DNA of 64,000 nucleotides from assembly GCF_001949145.1 (NCBI RefSeq), contig NW_019091461.1:62001-126000 (forward strand), in the 5' to 3' direction. This stretch comes from Acanthaster planci. Lineage: Eukaryota; Echinodermata; Asteroidea; Valvatida; Acanthasteridae. Both the position numbers and the translations under genes were made by a program. A model generated the notes under the pieces. That model was given only the letters and a program-made list of their open reading frames with translations. It was not told the DNA's origin and did no database searches. Numbering within the stretch: the first letter of the stretch is position 1; the number at the start of each line of letters is the position of its first letter. Of this stretch, positions 49,997-63,205 are shown one piece after another.

Positions 49997-52900
49997 ATGT
50001 CTAGACCGACAGATCTGCGACTGAACGGAACGAGTGACAGAGAAACCAATATGCCACCCATACCCCAGAGACGAGACTTCAGTCCCATGGCATCTAGGCC
50101 ATTTGGTGGAGAATGCGTGGAAGCACTCTCCCTGGACTACTATTACGGCAAAATCGAAAATTCACAGGTAGGACATTTAGATTGTCTTCTAAATTACAGG
50201 TACATTCATGTATATGGTGGTTACGTTTGAAATTTGATATGGGAAGTTCCAGAAATCAGGAGTCCTTTTTTTGTGTGTCTCTGTCACATCCGACATGTGA
50301 TTTTGTAAGCTCAGAACAAATTTTCTAGTTTCCAAGAGTGATGAATTAATGCAAATTACCTGCTAAACAAATAGTAATAGTTTGAAATGAATTCCGGTGA
50401 TATTTTCATGTCAAATAACAAAGGTCTGGTCAGATGTAACAGGGACAGAAAAATGTCACACTTTTGGACCCCTCATTTCTGGAATTACCCATAGGATTTT
50501 GAGTTGACTACCGAAAGTTGACTGAAGCGGACATGTATGTGATAAGAGACTACAACTGATGTTGAATGATGTCTTGTGACTTTCCTCTGGAAGAGACAAT
50601 TTCAGACTTTGAGATTTTAGACGAGATTCAGCTTTGAAAAATAACTTGATTGATTTGATTTCAACTCTTAATGTGAAATTGGTGGCGTTCAAGTTGCACA
50701 CATATGTTCAAGGTTGTGTGATTGTTTTCATGGGTACAATTACATTTATTTCCTTGTTCTGAGTTTACTCATACACATGTTGTACATGAGAGTTTTTGGT
50801 TGATGTTCACTGTGAATCTGTTTTTCTCTTTGCATGAGTGGTTTCATTGCACGCACTTACCTGTCTGCACATGAGTATAAATACCAATATACAAGTATAC
50901 ACGTAGGTTATGTATGTGGACTTGTACATAACCTGCTAGCAGTGAATTGTTAGGGTCAGGTCTTTGGTGTACTTCAGCTCCATTTTCACAAAGAGTTTTT
51001 TGCACAAAACCAAGCCTTCAAACTGTTTCAAAGTGAGTTCATAGGGGCCAGTAGCATTCACCAGAATGTCCACTGAGCCAAGATGGAATCTTGAATAATC
51101 AATTAGCCTATTTTGAGGTTCCAGTTGAATTGGTACGTACATGTACATGTATGCAAGTTTCTTTCCTGGCAGTTTGGGCTCCAGCCAGTAAAGCCTAGTG
51201 ATTGCAGATGTAGATCCAATCATGAAACTTTGTTTGCACATGTTCAACATTTTGGAAAGATGGACTTTTTTGCCCGGGCTGTTGGCGTGACTTGGGAAGA
51301 AATTTTCAGAATAAAGACCTGGCATCAGATGGCACTTGCACGGTATCAATTTAAGTTGGACTGGTCACTTCATGTGTTTTATAAAAACAATAAGCATGTA
51401 AAGGTACGGTTTGTGGAACTATACCATTAACCATTGACTGGAAAATTGTTGTACAAGATATGGTAGAGACCATGAATGCAGTAAAAGATGCAACCAAAGT
51501 ATTTTTAGCACACCCAATGTCCCCACCCTTGGGCTGTCCTGTACCCTGGTGTCCAAAGGTCTAGACAGGGGTGAGGTGACCTCATTGAAGAGAAATGGGA
51601 ACAGGAACTTTATAGGCATGGAAATTACAACACTGTGCCATCCCTTCTCATGTGGCAAGGCTCATCCATTTGCATGCATTCCCACAGTTATCCACACATG
51701 TGTCGGAATGCTCACACCTTTGGGAAAAACTTGGAAAATCATTAGGTTTGAATTGCGTTTTGATGACTCATGTACATGTACGTGTACATCGTGGGGATTA
51801 CGTGAAAATCAAGTAGATGTTAATTGTTATGATCCTCAGGTTGCAAGAATCTTGTCGTGTATACATGTACTTGCTGTCGTACATCACCACCAAGCTGTAG
51901 TTTTCATTTTGCACTCTTTATCCCATATATTTGTTCCCTTGCTGCAGGTGGAGGAACTGTTGAGACCATACATGGACGCCAGAGGAACATTTATTCTCCG
52001 AGACAGCAACACCGAACCAGGAGTTATCACAATATCTGTGGTGTAAGTATCGATATATTTATCGTGCTGATTCCAACAAGAACCAGCAGTTGACAGGTTT
52101 AATCATCACAGCAGGAACAATAGGCATCTCTCGTTCTGAGCTGTGTGACTCTGTTTAATAGATTCAGCAGTTTTCGCACTTCAGGTGTCATGGCACAATG
52201 TTGAATTAGCTCCAAAGCACAGGTTAAGGTTTAGAGGGCTGAGTATGTAATGTCCAAGATGGGTGAAAACAGGAATCAGCAACAAAAATGTCAAAAGTCC
52301 ACAGCTGATCCATTCCATTTGATGTGAAAGCACTGAGTTTGTTGTGATTATAGAGCTAAATGTATATCAAAAACTAGAGCACTAAGTTCTCATTCTCCAC
52401 TTGGAGAAAATTTGACGTCGTCCTGGGTGCAGATATTTTGAATCCATGTGTGTGCTTGTAGAACATTCCAAATCAGAGAGAACAGATATCAAATTATGTA
52501 TTCTAAATGCAACGCTCGAGTACAACATACACAAATGTCAGCGGGTCTTTTGAATATGGCACACACGTACAGAGCAATGGCACCTGTTTATTTACATCCA
52601 TAACATAGCATTTCATATGCATGTCTTTCAATAGCTGTCTTTAATGAATAAGTTCAGTTACATTGAAAAGTCCTTCCCTAAATTCAGTCAGTGTTAAGTG
52701 AGTTGACGGCTCTAGAGCAGCAGCCATCATGCACATCGGGTATCAATAAAATCCAATTAAAAAACGTCACTGCAAAATTCATGTGCAGCGCATGCGTTTG
52801 TGTTTTTTGGTGCAGTGCAAAATGAAATGCTCATTTACTGATTGTGCGTTCAGGTTGTTTGCGTTTTGGCTTTGTTGACGTATCGTTTTAGAATACAGAT

Positions 52901-55156
52901 GCAGACATGCAAAAAGCCGTCCAAAAACTGTACAAAATTTCAAGTTTTCCATAGGTTTGTGCACAAACACGGATGCGCCCAGCAGGCAACGCTTCCTACA
53001 TGAGTTAGCGCTCTGGTTTTTATATATAGCTCTAGTGGTTGTGATCCTGTCGTAAATACTCTGACTACGTACCCCGACTTTCTGAAAGATCTGTGACACC
53101 ACCCATGCTTTTGCAGGGTACCAAGAATGTTTTGTTGGAATATCAATTGACAGGTATACGTGCAGACTTTAGCCCTTGATTATCTAGAAACCAAACCACA
53201 AACAAGGAAGTGCAACAAAACATGGTTGCTGAAAGTGAAAGGCAGGTTTCACAGAATTTTTTCCTGATGTGATGTGAACAGTTAAATTGGCAGGAAGCCT
53301 TTGTCAGCATGACAGTTTGACACGTTCACGTTCACTTTGGCACGGGTACAGTTACATGGCCTTTGTTTGGGGATTTGGGGACCGAAAGGGACTTTCCCTC
53401 AAACGTCTGTGTGGTGACATTGAACCTCTGTGGTTATAGCATTTGCTTTGATAAAGTTTTTATGTTACAAAACAGATCAGGAACCCCAATCCTCCTACTA
53501 ATCAGCTGCTATCGATGCTTCATTTTTTCAAACCCCACATTTTTACAATACATGTATGTACATTTCCTGATTTCTCAGTCTCTGCTTGTATCTTCCGATG
53601 CACATGTGTTATGAAGTTTAACCAGTTACAAAATGATGGTGAAAGGTTGATAATCAGTATGCGCCTGAAACAAAGTTGAAGAAATGAAACACTGTATACA
53701 TGTCTACTGAACCATGAAAACACCTACATGAAAATGTTGAAAAATAGCAAGCAGTCCAACATGAACTCCTGCTTCCTTTTAGGGTTCTTTCCCTAAGTAA
53801 AGCAAATATGATTTTGAAACTTACTTCATTTGATAGAGTCACATGTCCCCTTCATACTGAAACGATGTTTGAATCATTTGGACAATTTTTAGGTCATTTG
53901 TGATTCAATATATGCTAAATCATCGTCAGACTGCAACTATGGCGGCCAGTAACATTTGTTGGATCTTATTTTTATGTACATGTAATTGTATTGCATGATA
54001 CTTCTTATCACATTTTCAGAGAGTAGTGGGGTCGATGTCTACATGTATTTTAAAGGGTCTGTCATGTGAATTGTACTTGGGGATAAGTGTAGACGAAGAG
54101 AGAGGAGGAACGCTACAAAATTGCTGTAAAAACACGGATGAAAACTATTTTGTCTTTTTCGTCTTTCCTCAGCGATAACCCCAGACACATCTATCACTTC
54201 AAGGTCAACTGGACATCGGGCTTGTACGAAGTCACCGAAAAGCTCAGATTCCGCTCGCTGGGGGATCTCGTCAAGTTCTTCAACATCAACGATGTTCCGA
54301 GCAGAAACACATCTCAGCTCAAATTGTTGACTCCAATCTCAAGATCCTCTCGAAGGAGTCCCCCCAACAGCCCTCCCACGGAACTGAGGGTAAGCCATCG
54401 AAAAAGTAACATCATACATGTAGCATGACAAAATGACCTTGTATCAAAAAAATCAAATCTAATGTGGGAGAAAAATCCATCTCAAAATGTGGCACTTGAA
54501 AATTGGTTACTTTTCAAAATGAAAGGAAAAATGTGTTGTGTGGGCTCTGTCCTCCAAAGAATTTTGGTCTGAACCCATTTGTGTGGGGATAAAAATTGCA
54601 AATGAAGTAGAGATCAGTTTAAATTGCACAGTTTCATCAAAAGACGTGGTTTCATGCTAATGTTTGGCATTTTTTTCTCCCTCATATTTAGTCACCTACA
54701 CGTCCACCCCGTCCACCTAGAACTATCAGCCCACAGGCGAGCTGGGAGCAGTCGACTGCAGACAGTTTCATTAATTTGAGGGGCCCGATGCCCATACCTA
54801 AGCCCGGCACAGAGCCTATTTACATCGACAATGACCACGTCTATTGTCGGGCCGAGGACCTCAAGAAGTCCAAGGTTGACGAGATCATGGAACTATGCAA
54901 GTTGTCAGACCAGAAGTTCAAGAAGTGCACCTGCGGGCTGTACATGGAACAGTCCATATTGGTGGAGGACTGGATGATGCACATCGACAGGCCAACGGAA
55001 AACCAAACAGGAAGTGGCCGGGTCTTTTTCGTCAATTCGGTCTCAAACCTCACGCTTTGGGAGTTGCCGGACAGAGTCATGTTCCTACTCAGCCAGCAAC
55101 AGCCCGAAAAATACAGATTTGTGCAAAAACTTCTGCAAGAAGGAGGCAATCTTTAG
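49997..55156 (+). CDS. adaptor-like protein with SH2 domain, proline-rich linker and WW-like domain
   Basis: Four coding exons: 49997-50167, 51948-52042, 54173-54389 and 54692-55156, totalling 316 codons (315 residues). SH2 domain, residues about 49-145: it opens YYYGKIENSQ, with Tyr for the usual WYHG Trp; GTFILRDS supplies the phosphotyrosine-binding Arg75 (usually FLVRES), and HIYHFKV supplies His97. Short polyproline segments lie on both sides: PPIP at 20-23 and TRPPRPPR at 164-171, possible SH3 ligands. Residues about 252-290 look like a WW domain: Trp255, then GRVFFVN, then LTLWELP with Trp284 and Pro287, but with an insertion of about seven residues in loop 1. Tyr205 (EPIYIDN) could be a phosphosite. 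There is no kinase domain. The start is the first ATG after an in-frame TGA at 49970. Presumed cytoplasmic signalling adaptor. I cannot name the family. Confidence 0.85.
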
Positions 55157-55906
55157 ATAGCCAATTGTAAATCCTTTGTACTTATCATGTAAATTGTTGT
55201 TTTCTTTGCTGAAAGTGTTTATCATTGTAAATACTGCACATGATTTGTACACACATAACCCCAAGCACTGGCCCAATTTCATGGCGCAGCTTACTGCAGA
55301 ATTCCATACTTACAATCTCTATTCTGCGCTAACCGTGCAAGCAGAAAAATTCTGAGCTGACCCTTAAAGCACAGAATCCTGTACACGTGCACAAGCCACA
55401 ATTCCTCGCTAACCCGTGAAATACGTTCAGCGTAAGCGCAGAATGTTCTACTACAGTAAGCGCCAATTTTTCGCTTGCAGTAAGCAGCACCGTGAAATTG
55501 GGACCTGGTCAAGTCCAAGTCGACAACTTTACAGATCTGAGCTTACTTTGCCAAGGTCCATTTGATGCAGGTGACAATCAGCATAAATTAAATCTGTGCG
55601 CTTAAAGCTAGGAATGTTATTTATGTAAAATTAATATTGACTGATTGGATTATTCCCTGTTGTAATTACCTTGTCCTTCATCTGCTTGTAACTTGTGTAG
55701 AGAGACCAAAACATTTGCACAAGAACATTCATGTTTAGGGTATGACATTTGACACAGTCTGTGCGATTGTTACTGTATTTTTATGGGAAACAGAAATGTA
55801 TCTGAATGTTGGCGGGAAGGATTCCACTCTACTTTTACCAAGTCATGAGCCTTTCAGATTTATGTACATATTGATCATTTTTGCATGGCTCTATCTCTCT
55901 CCACCC
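55157..55906 (+). other. 3' flank of the SH2-domain gene up to the gap
   Basis: AT-rich 3' UTR-like sequence; no AATAAA seen before the gap. Between about 55285 and 55500 there are several short related blocks built around CAGAATTC, CAGAATCC and GTAAGC; no gene. Confidence 0.4.
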
Positions 55907-56356
55907 NNNNNNNNNNNNNNNNNNNNNNNNNNNNNNNNNNNNNNNNNNNNNNNNNNNNNNNNNNNNNNNNNNNNNNNNNNNNNNNNNNNNNNNNNNNNNN
56001 NNNNNNNNNNNNNNNNNNNNNNNNNNNNNNNNNNNNNNNNNNNNNNNNNNNNNNNNNNNNNNNNNNNNNNNNNNNNNNNNNNNNNNNNNNNNNNNNNNNN
56101 NNNNNNNNNNNNNNNNNNNNNNNNNNNNNNNNNNNNNNNNNNNNNNNNNNNNNNNNNNNNNNNNNNNNNNNNNNNNNNNNNNNNNNNNNNNNNNNNNNNN
56201 NNNNNNNNNNNNNNNNNNNNNNNNNNNNNNNNNNNNNNNNNNNNNNNNNNNNNNNNNNNNNNNNNNNNNNNNNNNNNNNNNNNNNNNNNNNNNNNNNNNN
56301 NNNNNNNNNNNNNNNNNNNNNNNNNNNNNNNNNNNNNNNNNNNNNNNNNNNNNNNN
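55907..56356. other. assembly gap of 450 N
   Basis: Unsequenced bases. Open frames running through it are meaningless. Confidence 1.
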
Positions 56357-58860
56357 TTTGTACATGTCAATACAACATTCAGGGTTCATCTTTAAACATG
56401 TTCAGTTACATGTACACACATGTTCCATTTATATTGATATTTCCATTCCATTTCCAAGATATTTACAGTACTATAACATGTTGGAAAGAGGTGTTTGCAC
56501 GTTTTAAACTATGTAACAGTTAACCAAAATAGGTACTTTGGCAGACAAGTCCTGGGTCTGTGATGTTTCTGCTACAGTTAGGAAAGTTTACCGATACTTC
56601 AGATTATGTAGAGCTTGTGGTAAAATGCATGCATAAAAGCCTTGACCATATTTTCAGTGGTGACATCAGTTAAATGTATCCACAGATTTTGGTTTGAATG
56701 TTGATGAGTTTTCTTTGGCCTTTGTGTAATACAGACACCTGTCAAAGTTTCTCAGTTTCCAACTTTCTCAGACAAAAATCTGTTTTGATTAGCTGTGTCT
56801 AGAGATGTACATAGATGTTTTTCTGTTCACAGTCAACCATGCTATGCAATACCCAAAGTTCAGGAGGGTGTGTGCATCATTGATTTTACCCGTAAATAAT
56901 ATCATGTACATGTACACGTAGCTCTGTACTCAGAATCCGGCATTTTATATGAATGGGCATTTCCTCGGTGTTCTCCTTGTGCTTTAATTCTCAAATCGCA
57001 ACTTTCGATTTGTGGGGTTTTTTTGTTTTCATTACGATAGCTCATATCCACAGTATTTCCTGTCTTGGAGCTCCATATCATAGAGTTCGCCAATTTTAGT
57101 ACATTAGGCCACAGAGGCGGATCTAGCAAGGGGTTGCAACCCCCCCCCCTTCAGCTGTGGAATTCAATGGAACTACCAGTGAAAACGAGTTTAGCCCTAC
57201 GAAAAACCCCTGGACAAGGATTACACTATCGATCTATTCCTAGTCAAACAATTACATCAATTTCCGGTGGATCCTCTCAGAGCAGGGCATCCCATCAGTA
57301 CACCTTTCAATCCCCCCCCCCCATTTCCTGAAAGCAAGATCCATCCCTGCGGCCATGTAAAAAAATAAGCAATTGGTGATCATCCTTTTTGTCCATAAAG
57401 GAAGGGCGGGGGGGAGGAAGTGTGTTTTTTTTTCGGAAATGTCCACATGTTAAGTTCATGCAGGATGTATACTTGTACAGTCGTGAACCCTGTTGAGAAG
57501 TCCTTGGGACTTGGTCTGTTACCTTGTTATAACAGTAACATTGTTTTTTATATTAGGAATAAAACCCAGTGAAAAACAAAGAAATTGGAATGCACAAATT
57601 CTCATACCGAAGGGTAATAATCTTACGATTGTTTCTCGTGTAAATTTCGGATTTTGTTTTACATTTTCCCCCCATTTGGGGGAAAATAAAAACATAAAAA
57701 TTGGTTGGAGGTATTTGGAGAGGGTAGGGCAGGGATGATCACCAATGGATTTTTTTTTACGTGGCCTTATTTTTGCATGTGAGTTTTTAGAATCAACTCT
57801 TACAAAAATATATGTAGAAACTACAATACATGTGTCAAGCGAAATGGAAAAGAAAATCAAGAATGACAGCTAATTTTAGCATCCGCTCCCCCGGTTGTTA
57901 ATTTAAGTTCAGTGTCTGTAGAAAGCTGTGGTTCTTATGAGAAGTGACACTTGTGGAATTGGCATTGTTACGAGCGTGTATCATTTTCCAGATAATTTTC
58001 TGTTGTATGACCTTCGGTAGGACTGATCTTTGGACTGTCCCGATATTGCAAAACAAATAGCATGGTAAGTTGAGTTATTCTAAAGTAAAATAGTGTGTGT
58101 ACGTGTGTGCACTTTCTGACGAAGTGAACAAGTAGGCCTACTAAATTTTGTTGTGTCATTAAAGACCTTTGGTGAAGCAACATGGAAATTTATTGTATTG
58201 CAGAAAATTGTCTTTAAAATACAAAGCAATATAGGGCCTTGGCCCCTAAATGCCGCTACAAAAAAATCAGAACTTTATCTAACCGCGGAGGTAGGAAACG
58301 TAAAAAAGTGGAAATGCAATCACAGGGAACAGTGCATACTTAGCATGGGAAACCCATAGCAAAAGTGGCAAAGTCTGTTTTGCTTTTGTTTCTTTTTCAA
58401 CTTTGATTTTCTGGGGGGGTCCTCTAAACAAAGTTACTGTGCGAGTGCTCCCGAATATGTTAAAAAACAAATTCTGCGAAGTGTGGCTGCCCTCATCTAT
58501 GCGCAATGCAATGAATGGCGCTGGCATTTCAGGATAGATATACAGCAAGCACGCACTAGAACTAGAAGCACAGTACAAATCCGGGAAATGGATACAATGC
58601 ACGGGATTAATTATGCGCGCGCGCATGAATGATGTTCGTTTACTTCGCGTGTGGCATCGTCCACTCGTATGCGAGGGGCGAGGAATGTACGTAATCGCCG
58701 ATTCATTATTTGAAGCACAAATTGCTTATGGCTAAATATTATGTGACGTTTGGGAATTGTTGACATTATTAAATGCACTGAACGGGAAAGGAATTTGAAG
58801 AAAGTCGGCACGGCATTATTCATACTTTGAGTATTAGGTTTACATCCTTATTGCCAGCAA
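56357..58860. other. spacer after the gap, before tRNA-Asp
   Basis: AT-rich, with one inverted-repeat element (57107-57354). The sequence becomes CpG-richer from about 58610 to 58720. No exon recognised. Confidence 0.5.
57107..57354. mobile_element. 248-bp inverted-repeat miniature element with C-runs
   Basis: The left end GGCCACAGAGGCGGATCTAG and the complement of the right end (GGCCGCAGGGATGGATCTTG) match at 15 of 20 positions. C-runs follow the left end and precede the right end. It contains no gene. The end type CAGAGGCGGATCYAG suggests a hAT-like MITE. Confidence 0.5.
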
Positions 58861-58932
58861 TCCTCGGTAGTATAGTGGTTAGTATCTCTGACTGTCACTC
58901 AGGAGACCGGGGTTCGATTCCCCGCCGGGGAG
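58861..58932 (+). tRNA. tRNA-Asp (anticodon GUC)
   Basis: A 72-base intact tRNA. The acceptor stem TCCTCGG pairs with CCGGGGA, allowing one T-G pair, with discriminator G. The A-box region is TAGTATAGTGGTTAGTATC, the anticodon loop CTGTCAC carries GTC, and the T-arm is CCGGGGTTCGATTCCCCG. It differs from human tRNA-Asp at only a few stem positions. No intron. It supplies Asp for GAC/GAU codons in the cytosol. Confidence 0.97.
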
Positions 58933-58936
58933 GACA

Positions 58937-58943
58937 TTTTTTT
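58937..58943 (+). terminator. RNA polymerase III terminator
   Basis: A run of seven T starting five bases after the tRNA-Asp 3' end. Confidence 0.85.
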
Positions 58944-60400
58944 CTCCTGCGTTTGAAGGTTTCCCTTTCTTCACCTTTTTTTACTTTCATTCACCAAATG
59001 AGTTGAGCTAAACGTAAGTTAGTCCTTCCTTTTTTTTCCCCCAAATGTTGTAGGAGGTTCACCATTACCATCTCTGAATGACAAACCCTACAGTGTCAGA
59101 GGTAGTTCACCCTCCTTAGATATTTTGGGGATGCTTTCAGTGTGCATATTCCTTAAACTTCTCGATGAACAACGAGTACAAAATTTTGCCAATTCGAAAG
59201 GAGTTGGACGCTTCAAGGCTGTTTCTGCTTAATTTTAAATTTCCAACACAACCATGTAAAATCAAAACAGAAACCAAGGCGAAAATGAAAGTCGGGGCAA
59301 TGTCAACAGTCATATTGGCAAAAAAAAAGTATTGCTTTATGAACTCCTTCTATGGACAAGCAAAATCTTGAGAACGGGCATCACATTAACATTATCTTTC
59401 AACAAATTTATTTCTAAAACATTCCAACAAACTTGTCCTGGTCCTTGACAAACAGCTACAACCAATAAAGGAGGCAATATTGATAGATCTAGTGTAAGAC
59501 AATCCAAATAAATCAATACTCAGTAAAAGTCGGCCCAATTAAATCATCAAATTCTCTTTGTTCAAAAGGTGTGACAATGCAATTCTTCCTTTCTTGACAC
59601 TGCAACTCACAGTGTAAACAAGATCACATTGTTCTTCACCCGTGTACCCAACTGCAAGGCCCTTCATATTCTGTATTTTTCGGGAACATTTACAATACAA
59701 ACTAGACTGAAATCTGGATAATAACATCGTAAGAAACATGTCTTCAGCATATTCTAAATGGCAAAGCAGGAAGCAAAAACCCACGGCAAACCCTCTGCAC
59801 AAATGTGTCCAAATTACTGAATTAACGGCCAAACTTCTTTAAACCTTTGTTCTCCAAATTTAAAAGCATACTGGTACACCAACACTTCACCACAAACTTG
59901 AGGGAAAAGGGAAAGCATTTTAGAAAATGAGGATGAAAAAAAGCTGAGCAGAGCTCTGTTAAATTAGAAACAAAAAGAACAGCAGAGAATTCTCCAAAAA
60001 CTATTACACACAGTCAGGCTTCTCTTTCATATTTGCTTCCTGCAAGCAAAACATTTGTATATTTAATCATTTCCAAGGGTCATACATGTAGATGGGGAAG
60101 CCCCTATCAATAACTCACAACTCTGGGCCCTGGAACTTTGCCACACTGTTCTTTTATTGTAGCAGGTCCCTTGATATCCAGGTTAACATTTGAATTCATT
60201 AAACAGAGTGAGTATACACAGCACAATTAGGTACAGAACTGTGCAAAACTTTCCATTTCTATTTTTAGCAAACTGCTGCATTCATGATGACAATGTCCCA
60301 TGCATAGTTCTTGCAGTAGTCATTGGACATGCAGGAAAAACTTAAGGCAATGTCAAAAATAATCAAATGTTCTCTATACATCCTAAAACTCAAACAATAA
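58944..60400. other. tRNA flank and NDUFA5 3' UTR
   Basis: AT-rich. A minus-strand AATAAA at 59407-59412 is a candidate poly(A) site for NDUFA5, which would give a UTR of about 1 kb. No coding sequence recognised. Confidence 0.45.
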
Positions 60401-63205
60401 TCATGGCCACTTCCACTGTCCTGGAGGTGCGTCCTCTTTCAATGGTTCCCATGGTTTCCACTCCACCATCTTTCTTGCTAAAGACAACTCTGCCTCGGCC
60501 TACAGTACAGACAACATGAACAAGAGTGGAGATCACATGATCACACTGCACATAGACATGTGCCCACTTGTCCATTTCAAACCAATTGTCCAGTCTCTTA
60601 ACCAAGTCATCAACCCACAAGTCACACGTCATTTTTCCCACAAGTCACGTCATTTTATCCCCAGTCAGGTTGCAAGTCATATTCTTTTTTTACCAAATAA
60701 AGCCACAAGTCAGTTTACTCAAGTCAGGCCCCCCCGTCACTACTGCCATGGCACTTGTACACATTTGCTGGCAACATTTATTGATGACGTGATCTGGAAT
60801 TGTTCCCAATACTGGTCAGCCCTCAATGCCAGTTTTTCTTTCTTTGATTTATTTCAGTTGGTGGTGCCACGCTTTTGCCAACAAGTCAAATCTGTTGGGT
60901 CAAGTCTGAAGGAGTCAAGTCCACGCAAGTTGGCAACACTGCCACTGTCTTACCTGACGAATGGCTTCTTCAATTTGACCACAGTTGATTTTCATTTCTA
61001 GCTTCTCTGTGTTCGGCTCCTGTAAACATAAACCAAAAACAAAATCATATGATCTGTGTCACATATATTGCTGAAGAATTCAGACAGTGAGAAACTATGT
61101 GTTATATTGTGATAACATGCCAATTATTATGCATGTTTAAGATGAAAATTTGTCAGATGTAAATAAAACACAAGAATAAAATTCTTAAAAACGAAGAACT
61201 GTTCGTTTCCACAATCACTCCAAGTCAATAAAGCATCGTTGACTTGTTTCCTTTCATGATTCAACAGCAGAGGGACACATCTGTATGAACTTGAAAACGG
61301 TAAGTTACAATCATTAACTCTGGGAACATTGTCAAACATAAAAATATCATTTTATAAACCTGAAATATTAAGCTGACAGGGTTTCATAGGGCTCAAACTT
61401 ACAGATTTGACCACATTTAACTTGTCGTTCACAATCTGCTCTGTAGACTGTCTATAAGCCGCTTCCTTGGGTACAGTTTGAAGGATGCCTAAAATCTTAG
61501 TGTAGAGAACTCTCAGTTTCTGGAATTTAGAACAAAGACAGTTCTAAATAATAATCTGCTGAAATATTCATTTCATATGTTAACTAAGTCTTGGAACTTC
61601 ACTGACAATCATTTGTTCCATTAGCCTTCATACGAATGTATTTGCCCTCCAAATTGTTGGCGATTTTGTTCTTTGGCTTGTAAGTTTAGTTCATTCCATT
61701 AAAAGTGGCCCATAAAGAAAGACACAATGAACGAACATGTTTCCCCCAAAAGCTGAGAAATTCAAGCAAAAGTGAAAATTGGATGTATGGAAATTATGGG
61801 ACCAGTATACTCTGATACGTTTCCTCAATGCTAAGGTATTATGAACAAAAGTAGGTATTGCCAAGATTTTTTTATTTAGTTGAATTAATCCACTGACTGT
61901 GAAAGATGCAATTTTGAGGAACAAATAAAGAAAAAAGTAACATTTTGGGAAGTTTGTGATGCAGGATTTTTAGTATTTTTAAAAACTTAAAGACTGTATT
62001 TCATTTTTTCCCCAATGCAGTTTTTTTTTTCTTAATATACGAAAAGCATACAGAGAACCGGTTGAAAATTTCAGTTTTATTTTGTTTCCATCTACTGTCC
62101 CTGCCTGATTTCATGCTATGTTCATAATCCAATAAATAAAAAATGCTGGTCTTAATAATATTTACATTTACATAAAAGGAGTGGAAAAAAAATAAATCAA
62201 GGAAAGAAATGTACCCGTACATACCCAAAGCAATTAAAATATTAGTCAACTTATGTCAAGTAAATTGTATAACATGAGCAAATTATTCCCAAAGAACTGT
62301 GGGATTCATTGTCAGGAATGCAGTGGACGACAAATACCACAGTTCTGGGACCAATCAAGGTAAACAGCAAATAGAGAACAGATCCTGTGAGTCAAAGTCC
62401 AGGCAAATACTATGCATTTACTTACATCACGAGGATGAGCTTCTACTGCCAGACCAACCAGCCCTGTACTCTGCAGTGACAAAAATATGAAAAATATAAA
62501 TGGGTTAGTTTTTCAAAAAATACTTTATTTTTAGAAACATTTCTGAACGGTCTTGCATACTTCTTAATTGGTACTTTGAGAACCTTAAATGCCATTAAAA
62601 TGATAAAAGCTACCTGGGAGTAGATACAAAATTATGCACACTCTTGTAGTAGGCCTAATTTGTTTACACTGTTCCCCCAAAGCGAGACGAAGTATTTTCT
62701 TTCAACATGTGCACTTATTAAATCATGTGCATCAATATTGTCTATCAAAATAAATTATAGGCCTACGCTAGGCTTACAAATATTAAAGTAATTCAACATC
62801 ACTTTATTTACTCTGTTTAATTTAGTTAAACCTTCCTTGATGTTTCTACATGAACAAAACCATTCATTTTCGTCACTTGCAAACACCATACTGTGGGAAG
62901 GAAAAAGGGGCAATGTTTGCTTTTTTATTCCTTCGCACGATGCCTTTCTACCATTGTGTAAAATCACCCATGCTGTATTTCCGATAAGGCTTATGCACGC
63001 CCACCCACCATGCCCGGTACCTATACCCCCCAAGCTTCCCCAATTAAATTCGTAATCACTGTCCGGAAATTGGACAACACAAAACTGGCTTTTTTTTCCA
63101 ACTGTATAGACACAGACACTGCATGACTACAGTCATCTAATCTGGTAAAATATTTCGTACTTTTCAGCTATCAGAAGACAATACCTTTTTTAAAGCTCCT
63201 GACAT
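60401..63205 (-). CDS. NDUFA5: NADH:ubiquinone oxidoreductase subunit A5 (complex I B13 subunit)
   Basis: Five exons: 63185-63205, 62426-62470, 61403-61519, 60954-61019 and 60401-60499, totalling 116 codons (115 residues; human has 116). Exon 1 codes only MSGALKK, just as human exon 1 codes MAGVLKK. Then [57 protein letters not shown] and the Trp-rich end [19 protein letters not shown] follow the human order block by block. It is an accessory subunit of the complex I peripheral arm on the matrix side of the inner mitochondrial membrane. Intron 4 carries an AAGTCA-rich repeat. A GAGGGCGC motif lies about 80 bases upstream of the ATG. Confidence 0.95.
60590..60935. repeat. AAGTCA-rich low-complexity repeat in NDUFA5 intron 4
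   Basis: Repeated ACAAGTCAC, CAAGTCA and GGGTCAAGTC spaced irregularly. Similar to 34565-34715. Confidence 0.55.

Noticed and set aside
55742-56523. Open frames of 150-217 codons on both strands
   Set aside because: They run through the 450-N gap and carry no sequence information there.
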